DNA of 64,000 nucleotides from Bacillota bacterium (GTDB lineage Bacteria; Bacillota; Clostridia; Lachnospirales; Lachnospiraceae): assembly GCA_023386315.1 (NCBI GenBank), contig JAEWJZ010000014.1, forward strand, positions 501,001-565,000. The letters are read 5' to 3'. The position numbers and the translations under genes were made by a program. The first letter of the stretch is position 1. The number at the start of each line of letters is the position of its first letter. This document shows positions 32,562 to 41,631 of this stretch, in pieces. The notes under the pieces are model-generated. The model was not told the origin of the DNA. It was given only the letters and a program-made list of their open reading frames with translations, and ran no database searches.

Positions 32562-35500
32562 CTATTTTTCAGACAATTCCACGATCTGCTTTAAGATGAC
32601 CTCCGCCTGGCTAATCATTACATCTGTTGTTGCATTTTTCTTACGGTCAAGGTAAGCAAACTTAGGCTCTTCTCCCATATGGAATTTCAAATCTCCCCGG
32701 TATTCTTCGATAATCTTTGGAATTCCTTCTACCTTCAGCTTTGCATTCCGGTACATGGTAAGCCGGATTTCCTGGCGGTTTATATTCACCTCCGTCACGT
32801 ATGCACTGTGTGCAAGGGCCTTTAATGCTGCAACCTTAAGAAGATTCTCAACCGGCTTTGGCATCTCACCGAAACGGTCCATCAGCTCATCCTGCATATC
32901 CATATGCTCATCTTCATTCTCAATGGAAGAAATACGCTTATAAATATCAAGCTTCTGATATTCATTTTTAATATATGAGGTTGGAATATAGGCATCGATA
33001 TCGCAGTCCACAACGGTTTCGTAGGTATCCTCTTCTTTCCTCTCCCCCTTCAGCTCCAGAACCGCCTGGTTCAGAAGTTTACAGTAAAGGTCGTATCCCA
33101 CAGCTTCCATGTGGCCGTGCTGTTCCGCACCCAGAACATTGCCTGCTCCCCTTATCTCCAGATCTCTCATGGCAATTTTAATACCGGAACCAAGCTCCGT
33201 GAATTCCCGGATTGCCTGAAGGCGTTTCTCTGCCTCTTCCTTCAGCATTTTATCCCGCTTATACATAAGAAATGCATATGCGGTACGGCTGGAACGGCCT
33301 ACCCGGCCTCTCAACTGGTACAGCTGGGAAAGCCCCATGCGGTCTGCATCCTGAATAATCATGGTGTTGGCATTGGAAATATCAAGCCCTGTCTCAATAA
33401 TCGTGGTGCATACCAGAACATCTATTTCCCCATTCACAAAATCAAACATGATCCGCTCCAGCTCATGCTCGTGCATCTGTCCGTGGGCAAATGTGACCAC
33501 CGCTTCAGGAACCAGCTTAGCAATATGGTTTGCCACCTCATCGATATTGTTAACCCGGTTATATACATAATAAACCTGTCCTCCCCTTGACAATTCCCTG
33601 TGAATTGCTTCCCGGACCATTTCGTCGTTATGTTCCATTACATAAGTCTGTATGGGCATTCGGTCAACGGGAGGCTCTTCCAGCACACTCATATCCCGGA
33701 TTCCTACAAGGCTCATATGAAGCGTCCTTGGGATCGGAGTTGCCGTCAGGGTCAGAACATCAATATTTTCCTTTAACTGTTTGATCTTCTCCTTATGGGC
33801 AACGCCAAAACGCTGCTCCTCATCAATGATTAAAAGCCCCAGATCTTTAAATTGTACATCTTTTGATAAAACCCGGTGGGTACCTACCACAATATCCACC
33901 ATTCCTTTTCTCAAGTCTTCCACCGTTTTCTTAATCTGGGCAGAGGTCTTAAACCGGGACATTAAATCCACCCGTACCGGGAAGTCCTTCATTCTCTGTG
34001 CAAAGGTATTATAATGCTGTTGAGCCAGAATGGTGGTGGGAACCAGATAGACAACCTGTTTGCCTTCCTGTACTGCTTTAAAAGCCGCCCTCAGTGCAAT
34101 TTCTGTCTTGCCGTATCCCACATCTCCGCAGATTAACCGGTCCATAATCCTGCCGCTTTCCATGTCCGCTTTTGTGGATTCAATTGCATCCCACTGGTCC
34201 TCGGTCTCCTCGTAAGGAAACATCTCCTCAAATTCCTTCTGCCATACTGTATCCTCGCTGTACCGGAATCCGTGTGTCTGCTGTCTGGCCGCATACAGCA
34301 TAACCAGGTCTTTTGCAATCTCTTTTACAGCACCCTTTACTCTGGTTTTTGTTTTATTCCACTGGTCTCCTCCAAGACGGTTGAGCTTTGGCTTCTTTGC
34401 TTCAGCGCCGGCATACTTCTGGATTCCGTCAAGCCTTGTGGCAGGAAGATAAAGATTGCCGTTTTCCGCATATTCCACCTTTAAGTAATCCTTGATCACG
34501 CCGTCCTGTTCAATCTTTTCGATTCCGCGGTAAATTCCCAGACCATGATCTTCATGTACCACATAATCACCTACGGAAAGGTCAGAGAAGTTCTGGATTC
34601 TGGTGCCTTCATACACCGTCTTTTTCCGTTTTCGCTTCTTCTTTTCCATACCGAACATATCGCCTTCGGTAATAACCAGGAATTTAATCATGGGATATTC
34701 AAAGCCGCGGTGAATGCTGCCGTAAGTAACCAGGATCTCCCCTGGTTTTACCTCATGCTCCCCATCCTTGTCGTCCGGACAGTACGCACGTAATTCATAT
34801 TCCCTTAAATCGCCGGCCAGACGGCTGGCCCTGGTCCTGGAAGCGGATAGAAGAATGACCCGGTACCCCTCCCGTTTCCATCTGGTTAAATCCTTAATAA
34901 GCAGTTCGAAACTGTTCTGGTAGGAATTTACGTTCTTAACCTGAAAGCTGTAGCGGTTTTTTACCACAAAGCCTGAGAGCTTCTGTTCCAGGCCGGTTAA
35001 ATATACGCCGCTTTTCATCTGGATTCTGGCCAGCATCTCTTTTGCAGAATAGAGAAGATTGGTCTGTCCTGGAAGGAGATAACCGTTTTCCAGACGATGA
35101 ATCATACTTTCCCGAAATTCCATCTCAACGGTCTCTCCCTTTTCTTTAAGCCGCTCCGGCTCATCCAGAAAAAAGACCGTATTTTCAGGAGAAAAATAGT
35201 CCAGAAAGGAAACACTTCCCTTGCAGAAATAATGAATATAGCCATCAAGTCCGTGCTGCTTCCAGCCCTCCTTTAAGCCTTCTATGAGTTCTGATACAAT
35301 AGAACGGATCCTGGCTGATTCCTCAATCTTTGACTGCGCCCTCAAATCCTTTTCATATTTTTTCAGCTCCTTTTGAAGTTCTTCCATACCCTCATTGATC
35401 TGCTGGGAGGTAAGAACCATTTCTGTCGCCGGATAAATACAGATCTCATCAAGCTGCTCTATGGATCTCTGGCTTTCTAAATCAAAGGTTCGGATGGAGT

Positions 35501-36098
35501 CCACCTCATTGTCCCAAAGCTCAATACGAACAGGAAGCTCTTCTGTTAACGGGAAAATGTCTATGATACCGCCGCGGATGGAAAACTGCCCCATGCCATC
35601 TACCTGGCCCATACGCTCATATCCCAGTTGTGTCAGCCGTTTTTTCCATATTTCCACATCAATGATCTGACCGCCTTTGACGAAAAGTGCCTGTTTTTTC
35701 AAATCAGCAAGAGGCATGAGATGGTCCATCAAGCCGTCAAAGGTTGTTACCACCCAGCCGGAGGACTGTTCCATTAAATGACGGAAAACTGCCATTCTCT
35801 GCTTGGTAAGCAGGTTTCCATGGATATCCGCATTGAAAAACAGCAAGTCCCTTGCAGGATAAAGCCACGCGTTGGAATCAAAAAAGCGAAGGTCCTCATA
35901 GATCTCTCTTGCCCTGGTATCGTCATATGTCACTACCAGTTTAAGACCTTCCTGTTTTGCCGCTTCATACATCAGATGAACCTTCTGGGAATCCATACAG
36001 CCGCTTGCTATGACTGGTCCGGCCTTCTTTGCCAGATCAGAGCAAAGACCCTCAAAATCCTTCAGTTCCTTTAATGGTTTTTCAAATAGATCGTTCAT
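32562..36098 (-). CDS. mfd: Transcription-repair coupling factor
   Basis: An 1178-residue ATPase that removes RNA polymerase stalled at DNA damage and recruits UvrA. In order: UvrB-like N-terminal domains (about 1-350), the RNA polymerase-interacting Tudor-like domain (VGDYVVHEDHGLGIYRG, near 505), the RecG-like helicase with Walker A GDVGYGKTE and the LLIDEEQRFG box, TATPIPRTLHMS, and a C-terminal autoregulatory domain. Full length. It starts 9 bp after pth, as in Bacillus (without the small fin gene between them). Confidence 0.98.
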   Translation of the reverse strand: MNDLFEKPLKELKDFEGLCSDLAKKAGPVIASGCMDSQKVHLMYEAAKQEGLKLVVTYDDTRAREIYEDLRFFDSNAWLYPARDLLFFNADIHGNLLTKQRMAVFRHLMEQSSGWVVTTFDGLMDHLMPLADLKKQALFVKGGQIIDVEIWKKRLTQLGYERMGQVDGMGQFSIRGGIIDIFPLTEELPVRIELWDNEVDSIRTFDLESQRSIEQLDEICIYPATEMVLTSQQINEGMEELQKELKKYEKDLRAQSKIEESARIRSIVSELIEGLKEGWKQHGLDGYIHYFCKGSVSFLDYFSPENTVFFLDEPERLKEKGETVEMEFRESMIHRLENGYLLPGQTNLLYSAKEMLARIQMKSGVYLTGLEQKLSGFVVKNRYSFQVKNVNSYQNSFELLIKDLTRWKREGYRVILLSASRTRASRLAGDLREYELRAYCPDDKDGEHEVKPGEILVTYGSIHRGFEYPMIKFLVITEGDMFGMEKKKRKRKKTVYEGTRIQNFSDLSVGDYVVHEDHGLGIYRGIEKIEQDGVIKDYLKVEYAENGNLYLPATRLDGIQKYAGAEAKKPKLNRLGGDQWNKTKTRVKGAVKEIAKDLVMLYAARQQTHGFRYSEDTVWQKEFEEMFPYEETEDQWDAIESTKADMESGRIMDRLICGDVGYGKTEIALRAAFKAVQEGKQVVYLVPTTILAQQHYNTFAQRMKDFPVRVDLMSRFKTSAQIKKTVEDLRKGMVDIVVGTHRVLSKDVQFKDLGLLIIDEEQRFGVAHKEKIKQLKENIDVLTLTATPIPRTLHMSLVGIRDMSVLEEPPVDRMPIQTYVMEHNDEMVREAIHRELSRGGQVYYVYNRVNNIDEVANHIAKLVPEAVVTFAHGQMHEHELERIMFDFVNGEIDVLVCTTIIETGLDISNANTMIIQDADRMGLSQLYQLRGRVGRSSRTAYAFLMYKRDKMLKEEAEKRLQAIREFTELGSGIKIAMRDLEIRGAGNVLGAEQHGHMEAVGYDLYCKLLNQAVLELKGERKEEDTYETVVDCDIDAYIPTSYIKNEYQKLDIYKRISSIENEDEHMDMQDELMDRFGEMPKPVENLLKVAALKALAHSAYVTEVNINRQEIRLTMYRNAKLKVEGIPKIIEEYRGDLKFHMGEEPKFAYLDRKKNATTDVMISQAEVILKQIVELSEK

Positions 36099-36107
36099 GA
36101 AATCTCC

Positions 36108-36674
36108 TTATTTCTTCCTGTTGAAATAATTCATCGCCTTTTCGGCGCCGTCTTCCACCATCATGATTGCCGCTTCTGCTGCCGCCCGGTAAGCATCGGC
36201 CATAACAGACTCCTGTTCTTTCGGGAACCGCCCCAGCACATAGTCTGCCAGATCCATCTCTTTTGGTTTTTCACCCACTCCGACTCTGATTCTTGGGAAT
36301 TCCTGGGTTCCTATATGCTGAATGATATTTTTCAGTCCGTTGTGGCCGCCGGCACTTCCTTTCAGACGAATGCGGAGCTGCCCCTCTGAAAGGTTGATGT
36401 CATCACAGATGACAATAATATTCTCCGGCTCCACCTTATAAAAGTCAGCCATGGAACGGATACTCTCTCCGCTTAAATTCATGTAGGTCTGAGGTTTTGA
36501 AAGAATCACCTTTTTAAATCCCGCCATTCCCATACCGTACACAGCTTTGTGCTTCTTTTCTGTCACGCGGATTCCCAGTTTGTCCGCCAGAACATCAATA
36601 GCCTCAAAACCTACATTGTGTCTTGTTTTATCATATTCTCTTGTTGGATTACCTAATCCTGCGATGATGTACAT
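36108..36674 (-). CDS. pth: Peptidyl-tRNA hydrolase
   Basis: A 188-residue enzyme that recycles peptidyl-tRNA dropped by the ribosome. The catalytic His19 is in TRHNVGFEA, Asn10 in GLGNPTREYD, and the SKPQTYMNLSGES, ICDDINL and GSAGGHNGLK motifs are all present. AAGGAGAATCATC precedes the ATG. It is the first gene before mfd. Two unexplained hairpins lie upstream at 36730-36787. Confidence 0.98.
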   Translation of the reverse strand: MYIIAGLGNPTREYDKTRHNVGFEAIDVLADKLGIRVTEKKHKAVYGMGMAGFKKVILSKPQTYMNLSGESIRSMADFYKVEPENIIVICDDINLSEGQLRIRLKGSAGGHNGLKNIIQHIGTQEFPRIRVGVGEKPKEMDLADYVLGRFPKEQESVMADAYRAAAEAAIMMVEDGAEKAMNYFNRKK

Positions 36675-36729
36675 GATGATTCTCCTTATTATTGTCTATA
36701 TTAACAGCAGTTGCGTTTCATGACTGATC

Positions 36730-36790
36730 GGGGCGTTTTATGAACGCCCGAAAAGCGTTAGATTTCCCATACAGGGGTACCTAACGCGAT
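36730..36790. repeat. Pair of hairpins between pth and the DUF4091 gene
   Basis: GGGCGTTTTATGAACGCCC is a hairpin with 7-bp arms; GCGTTAG...CTAACGC a little further on encloses TTCCC/GGGG pairing. They lie in the 235-bp region between divergent genes, so neither is a simple terminator of a neighbouring gene. No riboswitch class is recognised. Confidence 0.5.
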
Positions 36791-36909
36791 TCTTTTCATT
36801 TTAACAGTTTAAAAGAAGGATGTAAAGGCAGAATGACAGATTTATTTTATTCCATTGATAATAGATACAAGGGAAGTTATAATGTAACTATTCAGGGAGG
36901 AATAATGAC

Positions 36910-38568
36910 ATGGAAAAACAGAACAATTGCTACCGTATGATTCTTTTAAGCTCACTAAGCAAGGTTTTTGCCGATGAAGAGCCCTTATTCTTTCCGGAAT
37001 GCTGCCGCCTTAGCGGCCTTTACGGCGAAACGGTTTCCTTTCAGGCCGCCTGCTCTTTTACCGGAAATGAGAAAGAAACTCTGCGGGCTGATATCAGCTC
37101 TGCATTGAAAAAATATATCAGGATCCGCCAGGTGATCTCTGTTCCCTCTGCATATCCGGCTCATGTAAAACGCGACAGCAATTATCTTCGCCATACACCA
37201 GGGCTTTATCCGGATCTCCTTAGAAATCTGGATCAGGATGAATTTGTGCTCCTTCCCGGTGTATGGCAAAGCCTTTGGGTTGACCTGTCACTTACCCATG
37301 ATATTCCGGGTGGGGTTTATCCTGTCACCGTTTCACTGATAAATGGAGCCGGATTAACAGCCGCCTCAGTTACCGCCGTAATCGAAGTCATTCCGGCATC
37401 ATTGCCAGATCAGGAGCTGATTCATACGGAATGGTTTCATGGAGACTGTCTGGCAGATTATTATCATGTACCCGTATTTTCAGAAGAGCACTGGCATATC
37501 CTTGAAAATTTTATTACCCTTTATGGCAAAAAGGGCATGAACATGATACTTACTCCCATTTTCACCCCTCCTCTTGACACTGCAAAGGGCGGGGAACGGA
37601 CCACCATTCAGCTGGTTGAAATAACGGAAGAAAACAAACACTATCAATTTGATTTTACCAGACTGAAACGATGGGTGGCAATCTGCAAGGCATCCGGTAT
37701 TAAATATTTTGAAATGGCACATCTGTTTACCCAGTGGGGAGCGGGCTTTGCTCCAAAAATCCTGGTGACAGAAAACGGAGAGACTGTGAAACGGTTTGGC
37801 TGGCATACGAAAGCCTTAGGTGAATACACCTGTTTTCTCAATCAGTTTCTTCCTGCCCTGAAGGAGGAACTGAAAATTCTTGGTATTCTCGACGATACCT
37901 GGTTCCATATTTCAGACGAACCAAGAAGCGCCCATCTGGAATCTTATGCAGCCGCCAGAGAATCGGTAATGAGCCATTTAAAAGACTGTAAGCTGATTGA
38001 TGCTCTTTCCGAATATTCTTTTTATGAGGCAGGTCTGGCTGAGCGTCCCGTTTGTGCCACCGACCACATAGAACCATTTTTACAGCACGGTGTTCCTCAT
38101 TTATGGAGCTACTATTGCACCGCCCAGTGTGTGGGTGTTGCCAATCGCTTTATGGCCATGCCATCAGCGCGGAACCGCATCTATGGAATCCAGGTCTATA
38201 AGTTCGGAATTGAAGGAATTCTCCACTGGGGTTTTAACTTCTATAATTCTGAATACTCCATGGAACATATTAACCCCTACCTCGTCACTGACAGCGGAGG
38301 GAGTTTTCCTTCCGGCGATGCATTTTTAGTTTATCCCGGGGCGGATAAGAATCCGGAGGAATCCATACGCCTTATGGTTCTACATGAAGCCATACAGGAT
38401 CACAGGGCGTTAAAACTGCTGGAACGGCATATCGGCAGGGAAGCTGTTATAACGCTTTTGGAAGAGGATTTATCAGAGCCGATTACATTTGAAACTTATC
38501 CAATATCGGCTGCATATTTAACTTTAACCAGAAATAAAATCAACCGGACACTAAAGCAGTATATTTAA
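36910..38568 (+). CDS. DUF4091 domain protein, glycoside-hydrolase-like
   Basis: A 552-residue soluble protein without signal peptide. The middle part (about 160-440) looks like a (beta/alpha)8 glycosidase barrel: TEWFHGDCLADYYHVPVFSE, MAHLFTQWGAGFAPK, WFHISDEPR (candidate acidic residues) and GILHWGFNFYN. The ending DAFLVYPG...SIRLMVLHEAIQDHRAL is the signature of DUF4091. Family members occur in carbohydrate-use loci, but no reaction has been assigned that I know. GGAGGAATAATGAC precedes the ATG. It stands alone, so context gives no substrate. Confidence 0.85.
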   Translation: MEKQNNCYRMILLSSLSKVFADEEPLFFPECCRLSGLYGETVSFQAACSFTGNEKETLRADISSALKKYIRIRQVISVPSAYPAHVKRDSNYLRHTPGLYPDLLRNLDQDEFVLLPGVWQSLWVDLSLTHDIPGGVYPVTVSLINGAGLTAASVTAVIEVIPASLPDQELIHTEWFHGDCLADYYHVPVFSEEHWHILENFITLYGKKGMNMILTPIFTPPLDTAKGGERTTIQLVEITEENKHYQFDFTRLKRWVAICKASGIKYFEMAHLFTQWGAGFAPKILVTENGETVKRFGWHTKALGEYTCFLNQFLPALKEELKILGILDDTWFHISDEPRSAHLESYAAARESVMSHLKDCKLIDALSEYSFYEAGLAERPVCATDHIEPFLQHGVPHLWSYYCTAQCVGVANRFMAMPSARNRIYGIQVYKFGIEGILHWGFNFYNSEYSMEHINPYLVTDSGGSFPSGDAFLVYPGADKNPEESIRLMVLHEAIQDHRALKLLERHIGREAVITLLEEDLSEPITFETYPISAAYLTLTRNKINRTLKQYI

Positions 38569-38753
38569 AGGAAAAGATGCTGTGGCAATCATCCCTGTTA
38601 TAGAAATTTTATACTCATGTCCCTTGTCATACCTCCTTCCATTATGATAAAATAAAACCGTTGCGCTTATATAAGTTCAAAATTGGTTGAACGTTTCTAC
38701 CAACTACCTCAATAGTTGACTATAAGGGTTAGAAGGAAAAAGGAGTGATGTTC

Positions 38754-40163
38754 ATGAAGGAAGCTTCAAAAAATTACGATGTGATCATCATCGGTGCAGG
38801 CCCTTCCGGTATTTTCTGCGCCTATGAACTGATCGAGAAAAAACCGGATTTAAAAATCCTTATGATTGAAAAGGGCCGTCCTATTGAAAAACGTACCTGT
38901 CCCAAACGTACAACCAAAGTATGTGTAGGCTGCAAACCATGCTCCATCACCACTGGCTTTGCAGGTGCAGGAGCATTCTCAGACGGTAAATTATCGTTAT
39001 CCCCTGATGTCGGAGGTAATCTTCCCGAAATACTGGGATATGACAAAACCGTAGAACTGTTAAAAGAATCTGACAATATTTATTTAAAATTCGGCGCTGA
39101 TACCAATGTTTACGGTGTGGACAAGCAGAAGGAGATTCAGGAGATCCGCCGCAAAGCCATTAACGCCAATTTAAAGCTGATCGAATGCCCGATCCGTCAT
39201 CTTGGTACGGAGGAAGGCTATAAAATCTACACCCGTCTCCAGGAGCATTTACTGACACAAGGTGTGGAGATGGAATTTAATACCATGGTTAAGGATATCA
39301 TCATTGAGGATAACCAGGCCAGAGGAATTATCACCGATAAAGATGAGGTCTACGAGGCTCCTGAGATTGTCTCCGCCATCGGCCGGGAAGGATCTGACTG
39401 GTTCAGCCATATCTGCGGAAACCATGGAATTGAGACAAAGGTCGGAACTGTTGATATCGGAGTCCGTGTTGAAGTCAGAGATGAAGTAATGGAATTCTTA
39501 AATAAGAATCTCTATGAAGCAAAGCTGGTTTATTACACACCAACCTTTGATGATAAGGTACGTACCTTCTGTACCAATCCTTCCGGAGAAGTAGCCACTG
39601 AATACTATGAGAACGGGCTGGCAGTTGTTAACGGACATGCCTACAAATCCCAGGAATACAAAACCAATAACACTAACTTTGCAATTCTGGTATCCAAAAA
39701 CTTTACCAAGCCCTTTAAGACACCGATTGAATACGGAAAACATATCTCACAGCTAAGCAACATGCTGTGTGACGGAAGAATTCTGGTGCAGACCTTTGGA
39801 GACTTCCAGAGAGGCAGACGTACCACAGAGGAGAGATTGTGCCGGAACAATATCATCCCCACCTTAAAGGATGCGGTTCCTGGCGATTTATCCCTGGTAT
39901 TCCCTCACAGAATTATGGTTGATATTAAGGAAATGCTGCTGGCTCTTGATAAGGTTACGCCTGGTATCGCCAGCGATGAGACTCTTCTTTACGGTGTGGA
40001 AGTTAAATTCTATTCCAATAAAGTAGTCGTTAACAGTGATTTCGAAACCAGTGTGCTGGGACTGCGTGCCATCGGAGATGGTGCCTCAGTAACAAGAGGA
40101 CTTCAGCAGGCCTCTGCCAACGGAATCAGCGTTGCCAGAAGCATTTTAGGCAAATTAAATTAA
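38754..40163 (+). CDS. FAD-dependent dehydrogenase of the COG2509 type
   Basis: About 469 residues from ATG 38754, chosen because AGGAG lies 8 nt upstream; two earlier in-frame starts (GTG 38745, ATG 38748) are too close to it. The Rossmann fingerprint DVIIIGAGPSGIFCAYEL is at the N-terminus, a cysteine-rich segment CPKRTTKVCVGCKPC follows near 50-65, then GFAGAGAFSDGKL, the family signature, and a C-terminal FAD motif ALRAIGDGASVTRGLQQA. The substrate is unknown. It has its own terminator and no obvious partner. Confidence 0.88.
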   Translation: MKEASKNYDVIIIGAGPSGIFCAYELIEKKPDLKILMIEKGRPIEKRTCPKRTTKVCVGCKPCSITTGFAGAGAFSDGKLSLSPDVGGNLPEILGYDKTVELLKESDNIYLKFGADTNVYGVDKQKEIQEIRRKAINANLKLIECPIRHLGTEEGYKIYTRLQEHLLTQGVEMEFNTMVKDIIIEDNQARGIITDKDEVYEAPEIVSAIGREGSDWFSHICGNHGIETKVGTVDIGVRVEVRDEVMEFLNKNLYEAKLVYYTPTFDDKVRTFCTNPSGEVATEYYENGLAVVNGHAYKSQEYKTNNTNFAILVSKNFTKPFKTPIEYGKHISQLSNMLCDGRILVQTFGDFQRGRRTTEERLCRNNIIPTLKDAVPGDLSLVFPHRIMVDIKEMLLALDKVTPGIASDETLLYGVEVKFYSNKVVVNSDFETSVLGLRAIGDGASVTRGLQQASANGISVARSILGKLN

Positions 40164-40170
40164 ACAGCAA

Positions 40171-40208
40171 AAAAACATGGGGCCGGTTATTGCCAATCCC
40201 ATGTTTTT
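40171..40208. terminator. Bidirectional terminator between convergent genes
   Basis: AAAAACATGGG (40171-40181) and CCCATGTTTTT (40198-40208), a perfect 11-bp stem with a 16-nt loop and A/T runs on both sides; ends the FAD dehydrogenase and the convergent HAD gene. Confidence 0.9.
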
Positions 40209-40227
40209 TATATATCTTGCCGATGTG

Positions 40228-41025
40228 TTAAACAAGTCCCAGCTTCTTCATTGCATAGGCCACTCCGTCGTCTTCCACATTCTTTGTGTAGAACGTGGCA
40301 TAAGGCTCCAGTTCCACACTGTGGTGCCCCATTAGTATACAGTTCTTCGCATACTCAAACATGGGTAAATCATTGGTGCTGTCACCGAATACATATGTAT
40401 CCGCAAGGTCTACTCCATAATGTTTTATCACTTCTTCAATGGCAGTCGCCTTGGAATGTCCCGCAGGAACGCATTCGTAAAATCCGCCGCCCCGGTTTAT
40501 TATATCAAAATCCAACCCCAGTTCCCGGGCGAATCCCTTCATATCACTTTGTTCATGTTCCATAACGCAGAATTTATCAAAGTCATAACAGTCTTCATCC
40601 CAGCCAAAAGGAGAGCAGTTTCCTTCAAGAGCCATATGCTCCTTCATGATTCTGACCTGTTCGATCCGTGATTCCTGTTTATTAAAATAACAGCTTTCTG
40701 TTCCCTCTAAAACCCCGTCAAGACCATATTCCAGGATCATCTTTTTAATCTTAATGCCCGTTTCATGAGGGATCGTGGCGGAGTAGAGAACTTCATCCCC
40801 CGCCAAAATCCGTGTCCCGCAGCCGCAGCAATAGCCATCTACCTGCAGGATAGACCGTATGGGTCCAGTCAGACAGTACGTGCGTCCGGAATTGATAAAT
40901 ACCAGATGCCCTGCCTCTCTTGCACGTTCAACGGCCTGTTTTGCGCTCTCCGGCACATTCCGGTTAATTTCCGAAAAAAGCGTGCCGTCAATATCAAAAA
41001 ACAGGGCTTTTCTCTTCCCGGTCAT
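40228..41025 (-). CDS. Cof-type HAD-superfamily phosphatase
   Basis: A 265-residue hydrolase with motif I FFDIDGTLF (nucleophile Asp11, Asp13), the FINSGRT motif II, Lys in SKATAIEEV and the motif IV VFGDSTNDLPM, with the type IIB cap between them. Members dephosphorylate sugar phosphates, FMN or PLP. It overlaps the end of xpt by 4 bp (ATGA), so a link with purine salvage, such as nucleotide dephosphorylation, is possible but only inferred. Confidence 0.9.
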   Translation of the reverse strand: MTGKRKALFFDIDGTLFSEINRNVPESAKQAVERAREAGHLVFINSGRTYCLTGPIRSILQVDGYCCGCGTRILAGDEVLYSATIPHETGIKIKKMILEYGLDGVLEGTESCYFNKQESRIEQVRIMKEHMALEGNCSPFGWDEDCYDFDKFCVMEHEQSDMKGFARELGLDFDIINRGGGFYECVPAGHSKATAIEEVIKHYGVDLADTYVFGDSTNDLPMFEYAKNCILMGHHSVELEPYATFYTKNVEDDGVAYAMKKLGLV

Positions 41026-41606
41026 CGATCACCTCGAAAACAGATGGTACCGGTGGTTTCATCCATACTTTCCACAATTGCCAGGGATTCTACCCGGATT
41101 CCTTCAGAACGAAGGTGGTCTCCGCCGGGCTGAAATCCCTTCTCAATAACAATTCCTGCTCCTACCAGTTCTGCGCCGGAGTCTCTTACAATCGCTGCAA
41201 GCCCCTCTAACGCTTTACCGTTGGCTAAGAAATCATCAATGAGCAGCACCTTATCACCAGCACCTAAAAATTCCTTGGATACCATCACATCATAGGTTCT
41301 TCCATGGGTAAAGGATTCTACCTGAGTGGTATAAACATCTCCGGCAATATTCTTCGTCTTGGATTTCTTGGCAAATACAACAGGAACATCAAAATACTGA
41401 GCCACAATACAGGCGATACCGATGCCGGAAGCCTCGATGGTCAGGATCTTGTTGACTTCTTCGTCTGCAAATCGTCTCTTAAACTCTTTTCCGATCTCCA
41501 CGAACAGCTTTATGTCCATCTGGTGATTTAAAAAGCTGTCTACTTTCAGTACGTCACCGGACTTAATCTTTCCGTCCTTCCGTATTCTATCCTTTAAAAG
41601 CTGCAT
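41022..41606 (-). CDS. xpt: Xanthine phosphoribosyltransferase
   Basis: A 194-residue enzyme that makes XMP from xanthine and PRPP. MQLLKDRIRKDGKIKSGDVL is the typical start of Xpt, the PRPP motif is VLLIDDFLANGKAL near 122-135, and the ending KGFQPGGDHLRSEGIRVESLAIV is characteristic. It lies only 25 bp behind the lipoprotein gene, so there is no room for the purine riboswitch that precedes xpt in Bacillus. Confidence 0.95.
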   Translation of the reverse strand: MQLLKDRIRKDGKIKSGDVLKVDSFLNHQMDIKLFVEIGKEFKRRFADEEVNKILTIEASGIGIACIVAQYFDVPVVFAKKSKTKNIAGDVYTTQVESFTHGRTYDVMVSKEFLGAGDKVLLIDDFLANGKALEGLAAIVRDSGAELVGAGIVIEKGFQPGGDHLRSEGIRVESLAIVESMDETTGTICFRGDR

Positions 41607-41631
41607 AAAGGTTCCCCCTATGGTATGTGAT

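Noticed and set aside
41607..41631. Purine riboswitch upstream of xpt, as in Bacillus
   Set aside because: Only 25 bp separate xpt from the previous gene; no aptamer fits.
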